Origin: Corallococcus coralloides DSM 2259
GTDB taxonomy: Bacteria > Myxococcota > Myxococcia > Myxococcales > Myxococcaceae
Reading direction: 5' to 3'
DNA length: 64,000 nt
NCBI RefSeq assembly: GCF_000255295.1
Contig: NC_017030.1
Span: 4,898,001-4,962,000, forward strand
Program-made: the position numbers and the translations under genes
Part shown: positions 52,227 through 61,626 of the stretch, piece by piece
Position numbering within the stretch: position 1 is the stretch's first letter
How the letters are laid out: each line of letters begins with the position of its first letter
Notes under the pieces: generated by a model
The model's database searches: none
The model's input: only the letters and a program-made list of their open reading frames with translations
What the model was told of the DNA's origin: nothing

Positions 52227-54017
52227 ATGTCCTGGTCTTCCCGGCACCTGCTGGTCCCATTGTCAGCGGTGCTGTTGGTGTTGTCGGCGTGCGGTGGTGA
52301 TGACGACAAGAACCCTGTCTGCGGCAACGGCATCATCGAGAGTGGCGAGGCGTGCGACGACGGCAACCGCGTCGAAGGCGACCGCTGCAACAACAGCTGT
52401 CAGGTGACGACGCCCACGACCGACGCGGGCACCAACACGGACGCGGGCACGGACGCCGGCACGGAGACGGACGCCGGCACCGAGACGGACGCCGGCACCG
52501 AGACGGACGCCGGCACCGAGACCGATGCGGGCACGGAGACCGACGCGGGCACCATCGACGCGGGCACCGAGACGGACGCCGGCACGGAGACCGACGCGGG
52601 CACGGTGACGGACGCCGGCACCGAGACCGACGCGGGCACTGAGACGGATGCCGGCACGGAGACCGACGCGGGCACCGAGACGGACGCCGGCACGGAGACC
52701 GATGCGGGCACCGAGACGGACGCCGGCACGGAGACGGACGGCGGCGCCATCGATGCGGGCCCGGCTCCGGATGCGGGCACGGACGCGGGCACGGAGACGG
52801 ATGCGGGCACCGACGCGGGCACCACGGCGACGCTGAGCGCCCTGGAGCCGGCCGCGGTCTTCGCGCGTTCGGGCACCACGGGTGAGACGATTCCGGAGTC
52901 GCTGGCGGTGACGCTGAGCGCCGAGGCCACCACGGACGTCGTGGTCCAGGTCGCCTCGTCCAGTCCCTCGGTGGTCGTGGCCAACAACGGCCAGGTGACA
53001 GTGCCTGCGGGCTCGCGCACCGCGGCGGTCATCGTGACGGCGGACGACGCAGCGGGCTCCGCCAAGGCGACGCTGACGGCCACGCTGGGTGGCGATTCGC
53101 GCACCGCCACGGTGCGCGTGCTGGGGGCGACCGAAGCGGCCGCGCTGGCGTACCTGTCGCCGGAGACGGTGTCGCTGTCCTCCGGTCAGACGGCCAACGT
53201 CACCGTGACGCTGGACATCCCGGCCGCGGCGGCCACGGTCGTGGAGCTGTCCACGACGGGCAACGTGGGCACCGTGCCGGCCACCGTGACGGTGCCGGCC
53301 AACGAGATCTCCGCGAAGTTCACCTTCACCGCCGGCGCGTCCGGTTCGACGGGCACCATCGTGGCCACGCTCAACGGCCAGTCCGTGTCCGCCCAGGCGA
53401 AGGTCACCGCCGCCCCCACGACGAACCACGTCGTGATCAGCGAGTTCGCGATTGCCGGCACCGGTGGCGCGGGTGATGAGTTCATCGAGCTCTACAACCC
53501 GACGAACGAGAGCGTGCCCCTCGCCGGCTGGAAGCTCCAGTACAAGGGTCCGACCGCCGGGGCCTACAACAATGCCGCCTTCACGTTCCCCGCTGGGGCG
53601 AGCATCGCGGCGCACGGCTTCTACCTGGTGACGGGAGGCTCCTACTCCGGTGGCAGCACCGTCCCGTTTGACGCCTCCGCTGGAACCACCATCCCGCTGG
53701 GCGCGGCGGGGGGCCACATCCGCCTGGGCAAGGCTGGCATCACCACCGCGAAGGTGGACGCCCTCGCGGTGGACACGGTGGGCTACGGCTCCACTGCTGA
53801 CGCCGCGGAAGGCAACAGCCCTGTCACGGGGACCGTCGCGACCAACGGAAGCTACGAGCGCAAGGCCAACGCCGGCTCGTCCGCCGCGACCATGGAGGGC
53901 ACCGGCGCGGACGCGACGAAGGGCAACAGCTACGACACGGACGTGAACAGCGCGAACTTCATCATCCGCACCACGCGCGGCCCGCAGAACAAGTCGAGCG
54001 CCCTGGAAGTCCCTTGA
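52227..54017 (+). CDS. LTD-domain surface lipoprotein with DAGTET linker
   Basis: 596 aa from ATG 52227 (GGAG upstream). Lipobox VLSAC (Cys22). Residues about 31-59 form a cysteine-rich unit (CGNGIIESGEACDDGN...GDRC..SC) of the kind repeated in myxobacterial secreted proteins. A linker of 23 DAG units, mostly DAGTET, spans about 66-200. Two Ig-like stretches follow (about 205-405), then a lamin-tail domain (ISEFAIAGTGGAGDEFIELYNP onward, from about 412). LTD domains are found on secreted nucleases and surface proteins. The linker likely holds the domains away from the outer membrane. A terminator follows. Confidence 0.86.
   Translation: MSWSSRHLLVPLSAVLLVLSACGGDDDKNPVCGNGIIESGEACDDGNRVEGDRCNNSCQVTTPTTDAGTNTDAGTDAGTETDAGTETDAGTETDAGTETDAGTETDAGTIDAGTETDAGTETDAGTVTDAGTETDAGTETDAGTETDAGTETDAGTETDAGTETDAGTETDGGAIDAGPAPDAGTDAGTETDAGTDAGTTATLSALEPAAVFARSGTTGETIPESLAVTLSAEATTDVVVQVASSSPSVVVANNGQVTVPAGSRTAAVIVTADDAAGSAKATLTATLGGDSRTATVRVLGATEAAALAYLSPETVSLSSGQTANVTVTLDIPAAAATVVELSTTGNVGTVPATVTVPANEISAKFTFTAGASGSTGTIVATLNGQSVSAQAKVTAAPTTNHVVISEFAIAGTGGAGDEFIELYNPTNESVPLAGWKLQYKGPTAGAYNNAAFTFPAGASIAAHGFYLVTGGSYSGGSTVPFDASAGTTIPLGAAGGHIRLGKAGITTAKVDALAVDTVGYGSTADAAEGNSPVTGTVATNGSYERKANAGSSAATMEGTGADATKGNSYDTDVNSANFIIRTTRGPQNKSSALEVP
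52422..52826 (+). repeat. 18-base tandem repeat coding DAGTET
   Basis: About 23 copies of a degenerate 18-base unit (GACGCCGGCACCGAGACG type), with a few units shortened or altered. Prone to slippage and recombination; a shorter version occurs at 58861-58992. Confidence 0.93.
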
Positions 54018-54035
54018 CGCACTGAGCAGTGACCG

Positions 54036-54067
54036 GCCCCCACCGTCCGTCCAGGAACGGTGGGGGC
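54036..54067 (+). terminator. Terminator after the LTD lipoprotein
   Basis: Perfect 11-bp stem GCCCCCACCGT/ACGGTGGGGGC with a 10-base loop, 19 bases past the stop. Confidence 0.82.
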
Positions 54068-54103
54068 TGGAAATACCCGCGCGCTTTCGCCATAAGCGGG
54101 GGC

Positions 54104-54889
54104 GTGCGAGTCGTCTCCTGGAACGTCAACGGTCTGCGCTCCATCCACCGCAAGGGCTTCCTCCCGTGGCTGTCCAAGGCCCGGGCGGACATCGTGGGGC
54201 TGCAGGAGGTGCGCGCCCGCGTGGAGCAGCTCCCCGCGGAGGTCCGCGCCCCCCGCCGTTGGAAGACCCACTTCGTGGCCGCGGAGCGCCCCGGCTACAG
54301 CGGCGTGGGCCTCTTCAGCCGCCACGAACCGGACGACCTCACCACCACCCTGGACGCGCCGGAGATGGACGCGGAGGGCCGCCTCCAGTTCGCCCGCTTC
54401 GGCAAGCTCACCGTCGTCAACGGCTACTTCCCCAACGGCAACGGGAAGGACCGGGACCTCTCCCGCATCCCCTTCAAGCTGGACTTCTACCGCCGCCTCT
54501 TCGCGCGCCTGGAGAAGCCGCTGCGCGACAACCAGCGCGTGCTGGTGATGGGGGACTTCAACACCGCCCACCAGGACATCGACCTGGCGCGCCCGCGCGA
54601 GAACCGCGAGACGAGCGGCTTCCGCCCGGAGGAGCGTGCGGAGTTCGACCGGTGGATCCGCGCGGGCTGGGTGGACACCTTCCGCCACTTCAACGCCGCG
54701 GGCGGCCACTACTCCTGGTGGAGCCAGCGCGCCGGCGTGCGCGAGAAGAACATCGGCTGGCGCATCGACTACGTGCTCGCCACTCCCGCGGCGCTCGCCT
54801 TCGTGAAGAAGGCCTCCGTGCACCCGGACGTCCACGGGTCGGATCACTGCCCGGTAAGCGTGGACCTGGACCCCGCGGTCCTCGCCTGA
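54104..54889 (+). CDS. xth: Exodeoxyribonuclease III (AP endonuclease, ExoIII family)
   Basis: 261 aa, DNA repair nuclease that cuts at abasic sites and removes 3' blocks. The motifs SWNVNGLR, VGLQEVR, MGDFNTAH, RIDYVL and GSDHCPV place the active-site Asn, Glu, Asp and His in order. The GTG at 54104 is preceded by GGGGG. The gene is followed after 28 bases by the acyltransferase gene, so the two may be co-transcribed. Cytoplasmic. Confidence 0.95.
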   Translation: MRVVSWNVNGLRSIHRKGFLPWLSKARADIVGLQEVRARVEQLPAEVRAPRRWKTHFVAAERPGYSGVGLFSRHEPDDLTTTLDAPEMDAEGRLQFARFGKLTVVNGYFPNGNGKDRDLSRIPFKLDFYRRLFARLEKPLRDNQRVLVMGDFNTAHQDIDLARPRENRETSGFRPEERAEFDRWIRAGWVDTFRHFNAAGGHYSWWSQRAGVREKNIGWRIDYVLATPAALAFVKKASVHPDVHGSDHCPVSVDLDPAVLA

Positions 54890-54917
54890 AACCCCTCATG
54901 CCCAAGGGATACCCCTC

Positions 54918-55697
54918 ATGAACGCACTGCTCTCCATCTGGACCTGGCTCGAGGTGGCCCTCGTCGCCCTGGTGGGCTTCTTCGTCCAGCTCTTCCTGCT
55001 CCTCATCACGTTCCTGTTCGACAAGCGCCGCTACGTGGTGGGCCGCTGCTTCCGCGTGGTGGGGGTCACCGCCGCGAAGCTCACGCCCTTCTGGCGCTTC
55101 GGCGTGCACGGGAACGTGCCGGACCGCGTGGCGCCCAACACCGTGGTGGTGAGCAACCACGAATCCAACGCGGACTGCTTCCTCATCTCCTTCCTGCCGT
55201 GGGAGATGAAGTGGCTGGGCAAGCGGAGCCTCTTCAAGGTGCCCGTGGTGGGCTGGATGATGAGCATCGCGGGGGACGTCCCGGTGGAGCGCGGCGACCG
55301 CGACTCGGCCACCGGCGCCATGGCGCGCTGCAAGCAGTGGCTGGACAAGGGGATGCCGGTGATGATCTTCCCGGAGGGGACGCGCTCCAAGACGGACGAA
55401 CTGCTGCCCTTCAAGGACGGCGCCTTCCGGCTCGCCATCGAGAACCAGGCGGACGTGTTGCCCCTGGCCGTGAGCGGCACGCGGCTCGCGCTGCCCAAGC
55501 ACTCGTGGCGCTTCGCCACGTCGCGCGGACTGGTGACGGTGGGCACGCCCATCTCCACCAAGGGGATGACGCTGGATGACGTGGAGTCGCTCAAGAACCA
55601 GGCGCGCGCCCAGATTGAAGCCCTGCGCGCGTCGCTCAAGCCGCTGACGGGGGGCGCGGCTCCCGTCCCGGCGACGGACGCCAACGCCGCCCGCTGA
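54918..55697 (+). CDS. plsC: 1-acyl-sn-glycerol-3-phosphate acyltransferase (PlsC type)
   Basis: 259 aa. A hydrophobic N-terminal helix (ALVALVGFFVQLFLLLITFLF) anchors it in the inner membrane. The acyltransferase motifs are His81-x4-Asp86 (NHESNAD) and FPEGTRSK (Glu153). It transfers an acyl chain to lysophosphatidate in phospholipid synthesis. Two copies of CCCCTCATG (54894 and 54910) precede it, the second ending in the start codon; the local duplication could have created a second start. A terminator-like hairpin follows. Confidence 0.92.
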   Translation: MNALLSIWTWLEVALVALVGFFVQLFLLLITFLFDKRRYVVGRCFRVVGVTAAKLTPFWRFGVHGNVPDRVAPNTVVVSNHESNADCFLISFLPWEMKWLGKRSLFKVPVVGWMMSIAGDVPVERGDRDSATGAMARCKQWLDKGMPVMIFPEGTRSKTDELLPFKDGAFRLAIENQADVLPLAVSGTRLALPKHSWRFATSRGLVTVGTPISTKGMTLDDVESLKNQARAQIEALRASLKPLTGGAAPVPATDANAAR

Positions 55698-55711
55698 GCG
55701 GCCGGCGGGCC

Positions 55712-55746
55712 GGGGCCTGCGTGTTCGTCCAGGAACGCACGCCCCC
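55712..55746 (+). terminator. Terminator-like hairpin after plsC
   Basis: GGGGCCTGCGTGTTC pairs imperfectly with GAACGCACGCCCC, one bulge, short loop. Confidence 0.6.
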
Positions 55747-55846
55747 AGATTGTTGAGCCTTCACGCGGGGTCTGGACTATGGAGTCCACCCGGGGCCGCT
55801 CCTCGGGCTCCGGCTTGGCGCGTGGCGCCCGGGAAGGAAGCGTGTG

Positions 55847-57415
55847 ATGACGCTGGGCGGTGCACGTGAAGAGCAGCGGGTGTCCACGGGCATTCCCGGC
55901 CTGGATACCGTGCTGTGCGGCGGCCTGCGCAAGGGCCGCATGTACATGGTCCTGGGCCTGCCGGGCGCGGGCAAGACCATCCTCGCCAACCAGATCTGCT
56001 TCCATCAGGCGGCGCAGGGCCACCGGGTCCTCTACCTCACGCTCCTGGCCGAGTCGCACACGGAGCTGGTGAGCAATCTCCAGACGCTGTCGTTCTTCGA
56101 CCCGGCCTGCGTGCCGGGGAAGATCAGCTACCTGAGCGCCTTCACCATCCTGGAGCAGGGCGGGTTGGACGCGCTCGCGGAGCTGGTGCGCAAGGAGATC
56201 AAGGCGCACAAGGCCTCGCTGCTGGTGCTGGACGGGCTGCTGGCGGCGGAGGAGCTGGCGCCGTCGCGGCAGGCGCTCAAGAAGTTCATCCACGGCCTCC
56301 AGGTCGTGACGGGCCTCATCGGCTGCACCACGGTGGTGCTCACCACCGGGGGGGACAAGGGCCTGCGCGCGGAGCACACCATGGTGGATGGCCTGCTGCT
56401 GCTCCAGCAGAAGACCTTCGGGGTGCGCACCCTGCGCGAGCTGAGCGTGCGCAAGTTCCGCGGCAGCGCATACAAGCTGGGGCAGCACGGCTTTGAAATC
56501 ACCGCGGACGGGCTCACCGTCTATCCCCGCCTGGAGTCCATGGTGGACGGCAACCTGGTGCCCGGCGCGGGGAGGCGCGAGCGCGACGCCTTCGGCGTGG
56601 CCGGCCTGGACTCGATGCTCAAGGGCGGCGTGCCCGCGGGCTCCACCACCATCCTCTTGGGGCCGCCGGGCAGCGGCAAGACGCTGCTGGGCCTGAGCTT
56701 CCTGGCGGAGGGTGCCCGCCAGGGGGAGCGCGGCCACTACTTCGCCTTCTACGACGCGCCGGAGCGGATGCTCGCGCAGGCGGCGGGCGTGGGCCTGCAC
56801 CTGCAACCCCTGATGGAGCGCGGGGACCTGGAGGTGAGCTTCCGGCCGCCCACGGAGAACATCCTCGACAAGCTGGGGATGGAACTGTTGACCCTCGTCC
56901 GCAGCGGCCGGGTGCGTCGCATCTTCCTGGACGGCTACGAAGCGCTCCGCCGCGCCTCCACCCGCAATACGCGGGTGGCGCGCTTCCTGGCGGCGCTCGT
57001 CAACGAGTGCCGGGTGCGCGAGGTGACGCTCCTCTACACCGCGGAGGCCACCTCCGCCTTCGGGCCGGAGGTGCGGTTCCCGCTCAAGGGCATCTCCATG
57101 GTGGCGGAGAACATCCTGTTCCTGCGCATGGTGGAGCTGCACTCCGGGCTGCGCCGTTTCATCGCGGCGCTCAAGGTGCGCAACAGCGCCTACGATCCCG
57201 CCCTGCGCGAGCTGGAGATCACGGACAAGGGACTCAAGGTCGGTCAGCCCTTCGCGGAAGGGCAGATGTTGATGACGGGGCTCGCGCGCACGCGGACTCC
57301 GGAGCCGACGCCCTTGCCGAAGCCGCGCCGCAAGCCGCGAGCGGGCACCGGGTCCTCCGCCAGGGCGACCCCGCAGAAGCCGCGCCGCACCGTCCGCAAG
57401 CGCCGAGGCACGTGA
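55847..57415 (+). CDS. KaiC-like double-domain ATPase
   Basis: 522 aa with two RecA/KaiC modules. The first P-loop is GLPGAGKT (Lys43), the second GPPGSGKT (Lys278), each followed by a KaiC-like core (for example YLTLLAESHTEL and FYDAPERML). The basic C-terminal tail (PRRKPRAGTG and RRTVRKRRG) is unlike cyanobacterial KaiC. Such proteins outside cyanobacteria may act in signalling with receiver domains. The stop at 57415 lies two bases before the response regulator start, so the pair is translationally linked. The start is the ATG at 55847 with GGAAGGA upstream. No kaiA or kaiB gene is present. Confidence 0.9.
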   Translation: MTLGGAREEQRVSTGIPGLDTVLCGGLRKGRMYMVLGLPGAGKTILANQICFHQAAQGHRVLYLTLLAESHTELVSNLQTLSFFDPACVPGKISYLSAFTILEQGGLDALAELVRKEIKAHKASLLVLDGLLAAEELAPSRQALKKFIHGLQVVTGLIGCTTVVLTTGGDKGLRAEHTMVDGLLLLQQKTFGVRTLRELSVRKFRGSAYKLGQHGFEITADGLTVYPRLESMVDGNLVPGAGRRERDAFGVAGLDSMLKGGVPAGSTTILLGPPGSGKTLLGLSFLAEGARQGERGHYFAFYDAPERMLAQAAGVGLHLQPLMERGDLEVSFRPPTENILDKLGMELLTLVRSGRVRRIFLDGYEALRRASTRNTRVARFLAALVNECRVREVTLLYTAEATSAFGPEVRFPLKGISMVAENILFLRMVELHSGLRRFIAALKVRNSAYDPALRELEITDKGLKVGQPFAEGQMLMTGLARTRTPEPTPLPKPRRKPRAGTGSSARATPQKPRRTVRKRRGT

Positions 57416-57417
57416 CC

Positions 57418-57786
57418 ATGGGGCCTGTCCTCATCGTCGACGACGAGTTCGGCATCGTGGAGGCGGTCCGGGACCTCCTGTCCGACGAAGGCTATCGCAC
57501 GGCCACCGCGCTCAACGGCCGCGATGCCCTGGAGCGGATGCGCCAGGAGCGTCCGTCGATGATTTTGCTCGACTACATGATGCCGGTGCTCAACGGGCCC
57601 GGGGTGCTGGAGTCCATGCAGAAGGACCCGGCCCTGCGCGACGTCCCGGTGGTGATGATGAGCGCCAGCCCGCCGGACTTCTGGCAGCACCTGCCGTGCG
57701 CGGGCTTCCTGCCCAAGCCCTTCGACATCGAGCAATTGCTCGACGTCGTCCGGCGCATGATCGGTCCGCCGCCGCTGACGCACTGA
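57418..57786 (+). CDS. Single-domain response regulator
   Basis: 122 aa receiver with Asp8 and Asp9 (IVDDE), phosphoacceptor Asp52 (LLDYMMP), Ser82 and Lys100 (PKPFD). No output domain. Directly follows the KaiC-like gene, which it may regulate. No histidine kinase is adjacent. GAGG lies nine bases before the ATG. Confidence 0.93.
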   Translation: MGPVLIVDDEFGIVEAVRDLLSDEGYRTATALNGRDALERMRQERPSMILLDYMMPVLNGPGVLESMQKDPALRDVPVVMMSASPPDFWQHLPCAGFLPKPFDIEQLLDVVRRMIGPPPLTH

Positions 57787-57839
57787 AAGCCTGACAGGGA
57801 TTGAGGGCAGTCACTGTCCATGATTGTGACGGGCGAAAC

Positions 57840-58318
57840 GTGAAGCCTTCGTTTCTCTTCGTTCTTGTGGCGGCCGCTTCGGTCCTGTGGGCTTGCCCGT
57901 GGCTTCCCGGCACGAAGCGTGCTCCATCGGTGGAACACGTGGCACGCCTCACGTCGGCAGTGACTGAGCCATGCGTCAATGAGGGATTGCATCGGCTCCA
58001 ACTGCGAAGCACCGGCAAGTTGGACAGGCAGATGCTGGTAATGGTGGAATGCTGGTAATGGTGGAAGGTGAAGGGCCATCAATGGCCCATCGGGGATCCA
58101 CGACGATTGAGCAGGACAGGGTTCTCAAGCGGATCCCCTTCATGCTGGTCGTCGCAACGACACTGCCACTTGGTGCAAGTGAGACGGATTACCAGCAGGC
58201 GGAAGAGTGGACTGGATCAATACTTCAGAGCGTTCTCGATGCGTGCAAAGCATCAGGGCCTGTGACGTGCGCGCGTTGCCAGCATGATGCGTGCGGCGTG
58301 CCGTGCACTCCTCGCTGA
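57840..58318 (+). pseudogene. Lipoprotein gene broken by a 17-bp tandem duplication
   Basis: The frame from GTG 57840 reads a lipoprotein signal (VKPSFLFVLVAAASVLWAC) and runs to RQMLVMVE, then ends CW-stop at 58058. A second copy of 17 bases (ATGCTGGTAATGGTGGA at 58032 and again at 58049) shifts the frame. Removing one copy joins it to the frame that continues VEGEGPSMAHRG to a stop at 58318, giving about 153 aa with cysteines near the C-terminus. The lesion is recent, because the two copies are identical. It could be a reversible slip rather than a dead gene. Family unknown. Confidence 0.75.
58032..58065 (+). repeat. 17-bp perfect tandem duplication
   Basis: Two exact adjacent copies of ATGCTGGTAATGGTGGA. 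Seventeen is not a multiple of three, so it changes the reading frame of the lipoprotein gene. Confidence 0.97.
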
Positions 58319-58338
58319 TCATGTCTGCGTAGGCGCGA

Positions 58339-58367
58339 CCCTGGAGCCGTGAACAGCGGCTCCAGGG
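58339..58367 (+). terminator. Hairpin after the broken lipoprotein gene
   Basis: Perfect 11-bp stem CCCTGGAGCCG/CGGCTCCAGGG with a 7-base loop. Confidence 0.78.
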
Positions 58368-58385
58368 GCTCCCTGCCTTGAGGTC

Positions 58386-58416
58386 GGACCCCGCGCATCC
58401 TGGCGCGGTGGGGTCC
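58386..58416. other. Second hairpin in the 406-base intergenic region (58319-58724)
   Basis: GGACCCC pairs with GGGGTCC, with an inner GCGC/GCGC. Beyond the two hairpins, I see no gene in 58319-58724. The last stretch is AT-richer and should hold the promoter of the lipoprotein at 58725. Confidence 0.5.
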
Positions 58417-58724
58417 CCCGGAGCCAAGCACGGCGCACTGCATCAACGGATTGACCGCACGGAGCGTGTTCTCGGCTGCTTGCAAATGGGTAAAGGGGGC
58501 TGGTATTTCTTCGTCAATCGAACGAACTCGCATGTTCGCGGTGGGCGGGGACGCGGGGCGGCTCCAGGTGGCAGGGGCCCCGGCGGCGGGAGACAGCGGT
58601 TTCTCCTCTGGCGTGTGGCAGTCGGGGTGACGCATTGCAGCATGCGGGCGGCGGATTCCAGCAGGTTTCAATTTCTTCGCCGTAAGAACGAAGTCATCCC
58701 AGCAAGACAACCCGGAGGGGATTC

Positions 58725-59495
58725 ATGCTTCGCACCAAGCGTTTCGCGTGGATGTTGGCGGCCGTTGGAGTTTTCGCGACGGCGGGGCTCGTTGGCGCCT
58801 GTGACCCTGAGGACGAGCCCACGCCTGGCACCCAGAACGACGGCGGCACCACCAAGCCGGACTCGGGCACCAACACGGACGCCGGGACGAACACCGACGC
58901 GGGGACGAACACCGACGCGGGCACGGAGACGGACGCCGGCACCAACACCGACGCGGGCACGGAGACGGACGCCGGAGTGGACGCGGGCACCCAGACGACG
59001 CTGCCCCTGGCGGTGGACGGCACCTGGGAGACCAGCGGCTACATGGGTGACGGCGAGGTGGCGGGCCAGGTCGTCGATGAGCCCGTCTGCACCACGCCCC
59101 GTCCGGGCTCCGGGCTGGGGACGTGCCACAAGTTCACCTACACCAAGGGTGGCGTGGGTTGGGCGGGCGTCTTCTGGCAGTACCCGAGGGACAACTGGGG
59201 CAAGACCAACACGCCGGGCTTCCTGGTGCCGGACGGCGCGAAGGCGGTGACCTTCTACGCGTGGAGCGACAAGGGCGGAGAGGCCGTCGACTTCTTCGTG
59301 GGCTACGGCCCTGACTCCCAGGACGGCTTCGAGAAGAAGCTCAGCCCCCAGGCGGTCCTGACCACCACGCCCGTCAAGTACACGCTCGATATCAGCAAGA
59401 TCCGCTACGCCGACGTGGCGGCGGGCTTCGGCTGGTCCGCAGGAGGCCGCGACGAGCCGTTCGTGTTCTACATCGACGACATCCAGTGGCAGTGA
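58725..59495 (+). CDS. DAGTET-linker surface lipoprotein upstream of the beta-glucan genes
   Basis: 256 aa. GGAGGGG precedes ATG 58725. The signal ends at LVGAC. A DAGTNT/DAGTET linker (about residues 45-90) leads to a domain of about 160 residues rich in Trp and Gly (WAGVFWQYPRDNWG, VTFYAWSDKGGEAVDFFVG, FVFYIDDIQW), of the kind seen in carbohydrate-binding and galactose-binding-like folds. It lies directly upstream of a ROK regulator and GH16 gene, so surface binding of beta-glucan is a reasonable guess, not shown. Confidence 0.82.
   Translation: MLRTKRFAWMLAAVGVFATAGLVGACDPEDEPTPGTQNDGGTTKPDSGTNTDAGTNTDAGTNTDAGTETDAGTNTDAGTETDAGVDAGTQTTLPLAVDGTWETSGYMGDGEVAGQVVDEPVCTTPRPGSGLGTCHKFTYTKGGVGWAGVFWQYPRDNWGKTNTPGFLVPDGAKAVTFYAWSDKGGEAVDFFVGYGPDSQDGFEKKLSPQAVLTTTPVKYTLDISKIRYADVAAGFGWSAGGRDEPFVFYIDDIQWQ
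58861..58992 (+). repeat. 18-base tandem repeat coding DAGTNT/DAGTET, short version
   Basis: About seven units related to the array at 52422-52826. Confidence 0.88.
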
Positions 59496-59542
59496 TCCAC
59501 TTCTGAGCGCCCGGTGCGCCAAACCAGGAACGTGAGCGGACG

Positions 59543-60765
59543 ATGAAAGCGGGAACGGCGGTGTTGACGGTCGATGCGGCGGGCATGCGTGCGCAGAACA
59601 GCGGCCTGCTGCTGAACATGATCTGGCGCGAGCGTCAGATCTCCCGGGCGGAGATCGCCCGGCGCACGGAACTCAGTCCGTCGACCGTCTCCGCCATCGT
59701 CGCGGACCTGGAGCAGGCGGGCCTGGTGCGCAGCATCGGCGCCGGGGTCTCCCGCGGGGGCCGCCGTCCCACCCTCATCGGCTTCTGCGATGAGGCGTTC
59801 AGCCTGGTGGGCGTCGAACTGGGCGCCTCCCATGTCACCGTCGTCCTCACGGACCTCCGCGGCCGCGTGCGCACGCAGAGCAAGGCGAGCCACGCGGTGC
59901 GCGGCGATCCGGAAGGGTCGCTGCAGAAGGCGAAGGAGCTGGTCCTGGAGTGCCTGGACGCCGAGCGCGTCCCGCGCCGCTCCGTCGTCGGCATGGGGGT
60001 GGCCGTGCCCAGCCCCGTGCACCCGGCGGCCCCCGGCAAGATGTCCCCCCTCATCCTCCCCGCGTGGAAGCACGTGGACGTGAAGGAGTGGTTCGAGACC
60101 ACCTTCGACATGCCGGTGTTCGTGGACAACGACGCGAACCTCGGCGCGCTGTCGGAGTGCTTCTGGGGCGCGGGCGCCAACGGCGAGGACCTCACGTACA
60201 TCAAGCTGGCCACCGGTATCGGCGCCGGTCACATCATCCACGGCGACGTGTACCGGGGCGCCGGCGGAACGGCCGGTGAAATCGGCCACATCCCGGTGGA
60301 CTCCAACGGGCCGCTCTGCGTCTGCGGCCTCAGGGGCTGCCTCGTCACCCTCATCGGCTCCACGGCGCTCACCGAGCGCGCGCGCGAGCTCATGGGCACG
60401 CGCGGCCGCAAGGGCCCCACCGTGCGCGACCTGGTGGAGGGCGCCCGCACGGGCGACGCCGCCGCGAAGCAGATCATCGACGGCATGGGCGCCTATCTGG
60501 GCATCGCCGTGGGCGGCCTGCTCAACCTGCTGAACCCCGCCATCGTCGTGCTGGGCGGGGAGATCTCCTCCGTGGGCGAGATGCTGCTCGACCCCTTGCG
60601 CGCGTCCGTGCGGCAGCGCGCCCTGTCTGTCTCCATGGCGGAGACGCGCATCGTCACGTCGACGCTGGGCGAGCGGGCCATCGCCGTGGGCGCGGCCACC
60701 CTGGTGCTCCAGGCGGCGCTGCGCGACCGCTCCCTCTTTCCCACGCAGAACGTCGGGAGAAGTGC

Positions 60766-60769
<4 letters not shown>
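59543..60769 (+). CDS. ROK-family transcriptional regulator
   Basis: 408 aa. The winged helix-turn-helix is at about 20-80 (SRAEIARRTELSPSTVSAIVADL). The sugar-kinase-like ROK domain follows, with ATGIGAGHIIHG, GEIGHIPVD and the zinc motif CVCGLRGCL; the residue after GCL is Val where most ROK proteins have Glu. ROK repressors bind a sugar and release DNA. It overlaps the GH16 gene by four bases (ATGA), so it probably controls this operon by autoregulation. Confidence 0.93.

Positions 60770-61622
<853 letters not shown>

Positions 61623-61626
<4 letters not shown>

Noticed and set aside
52422-52826. Possible CRISPR array
   Set aside because: The 18-base units are directly adjacent with no spacers, in frame, and encode a linker.
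58378-59250. Plus-strand frame overlapping the lipoprotein at 58725 in another frame
   Set aside because: It reads Arg/Thr/Pro repeats derived from the DAGTET array in the wrong frame.
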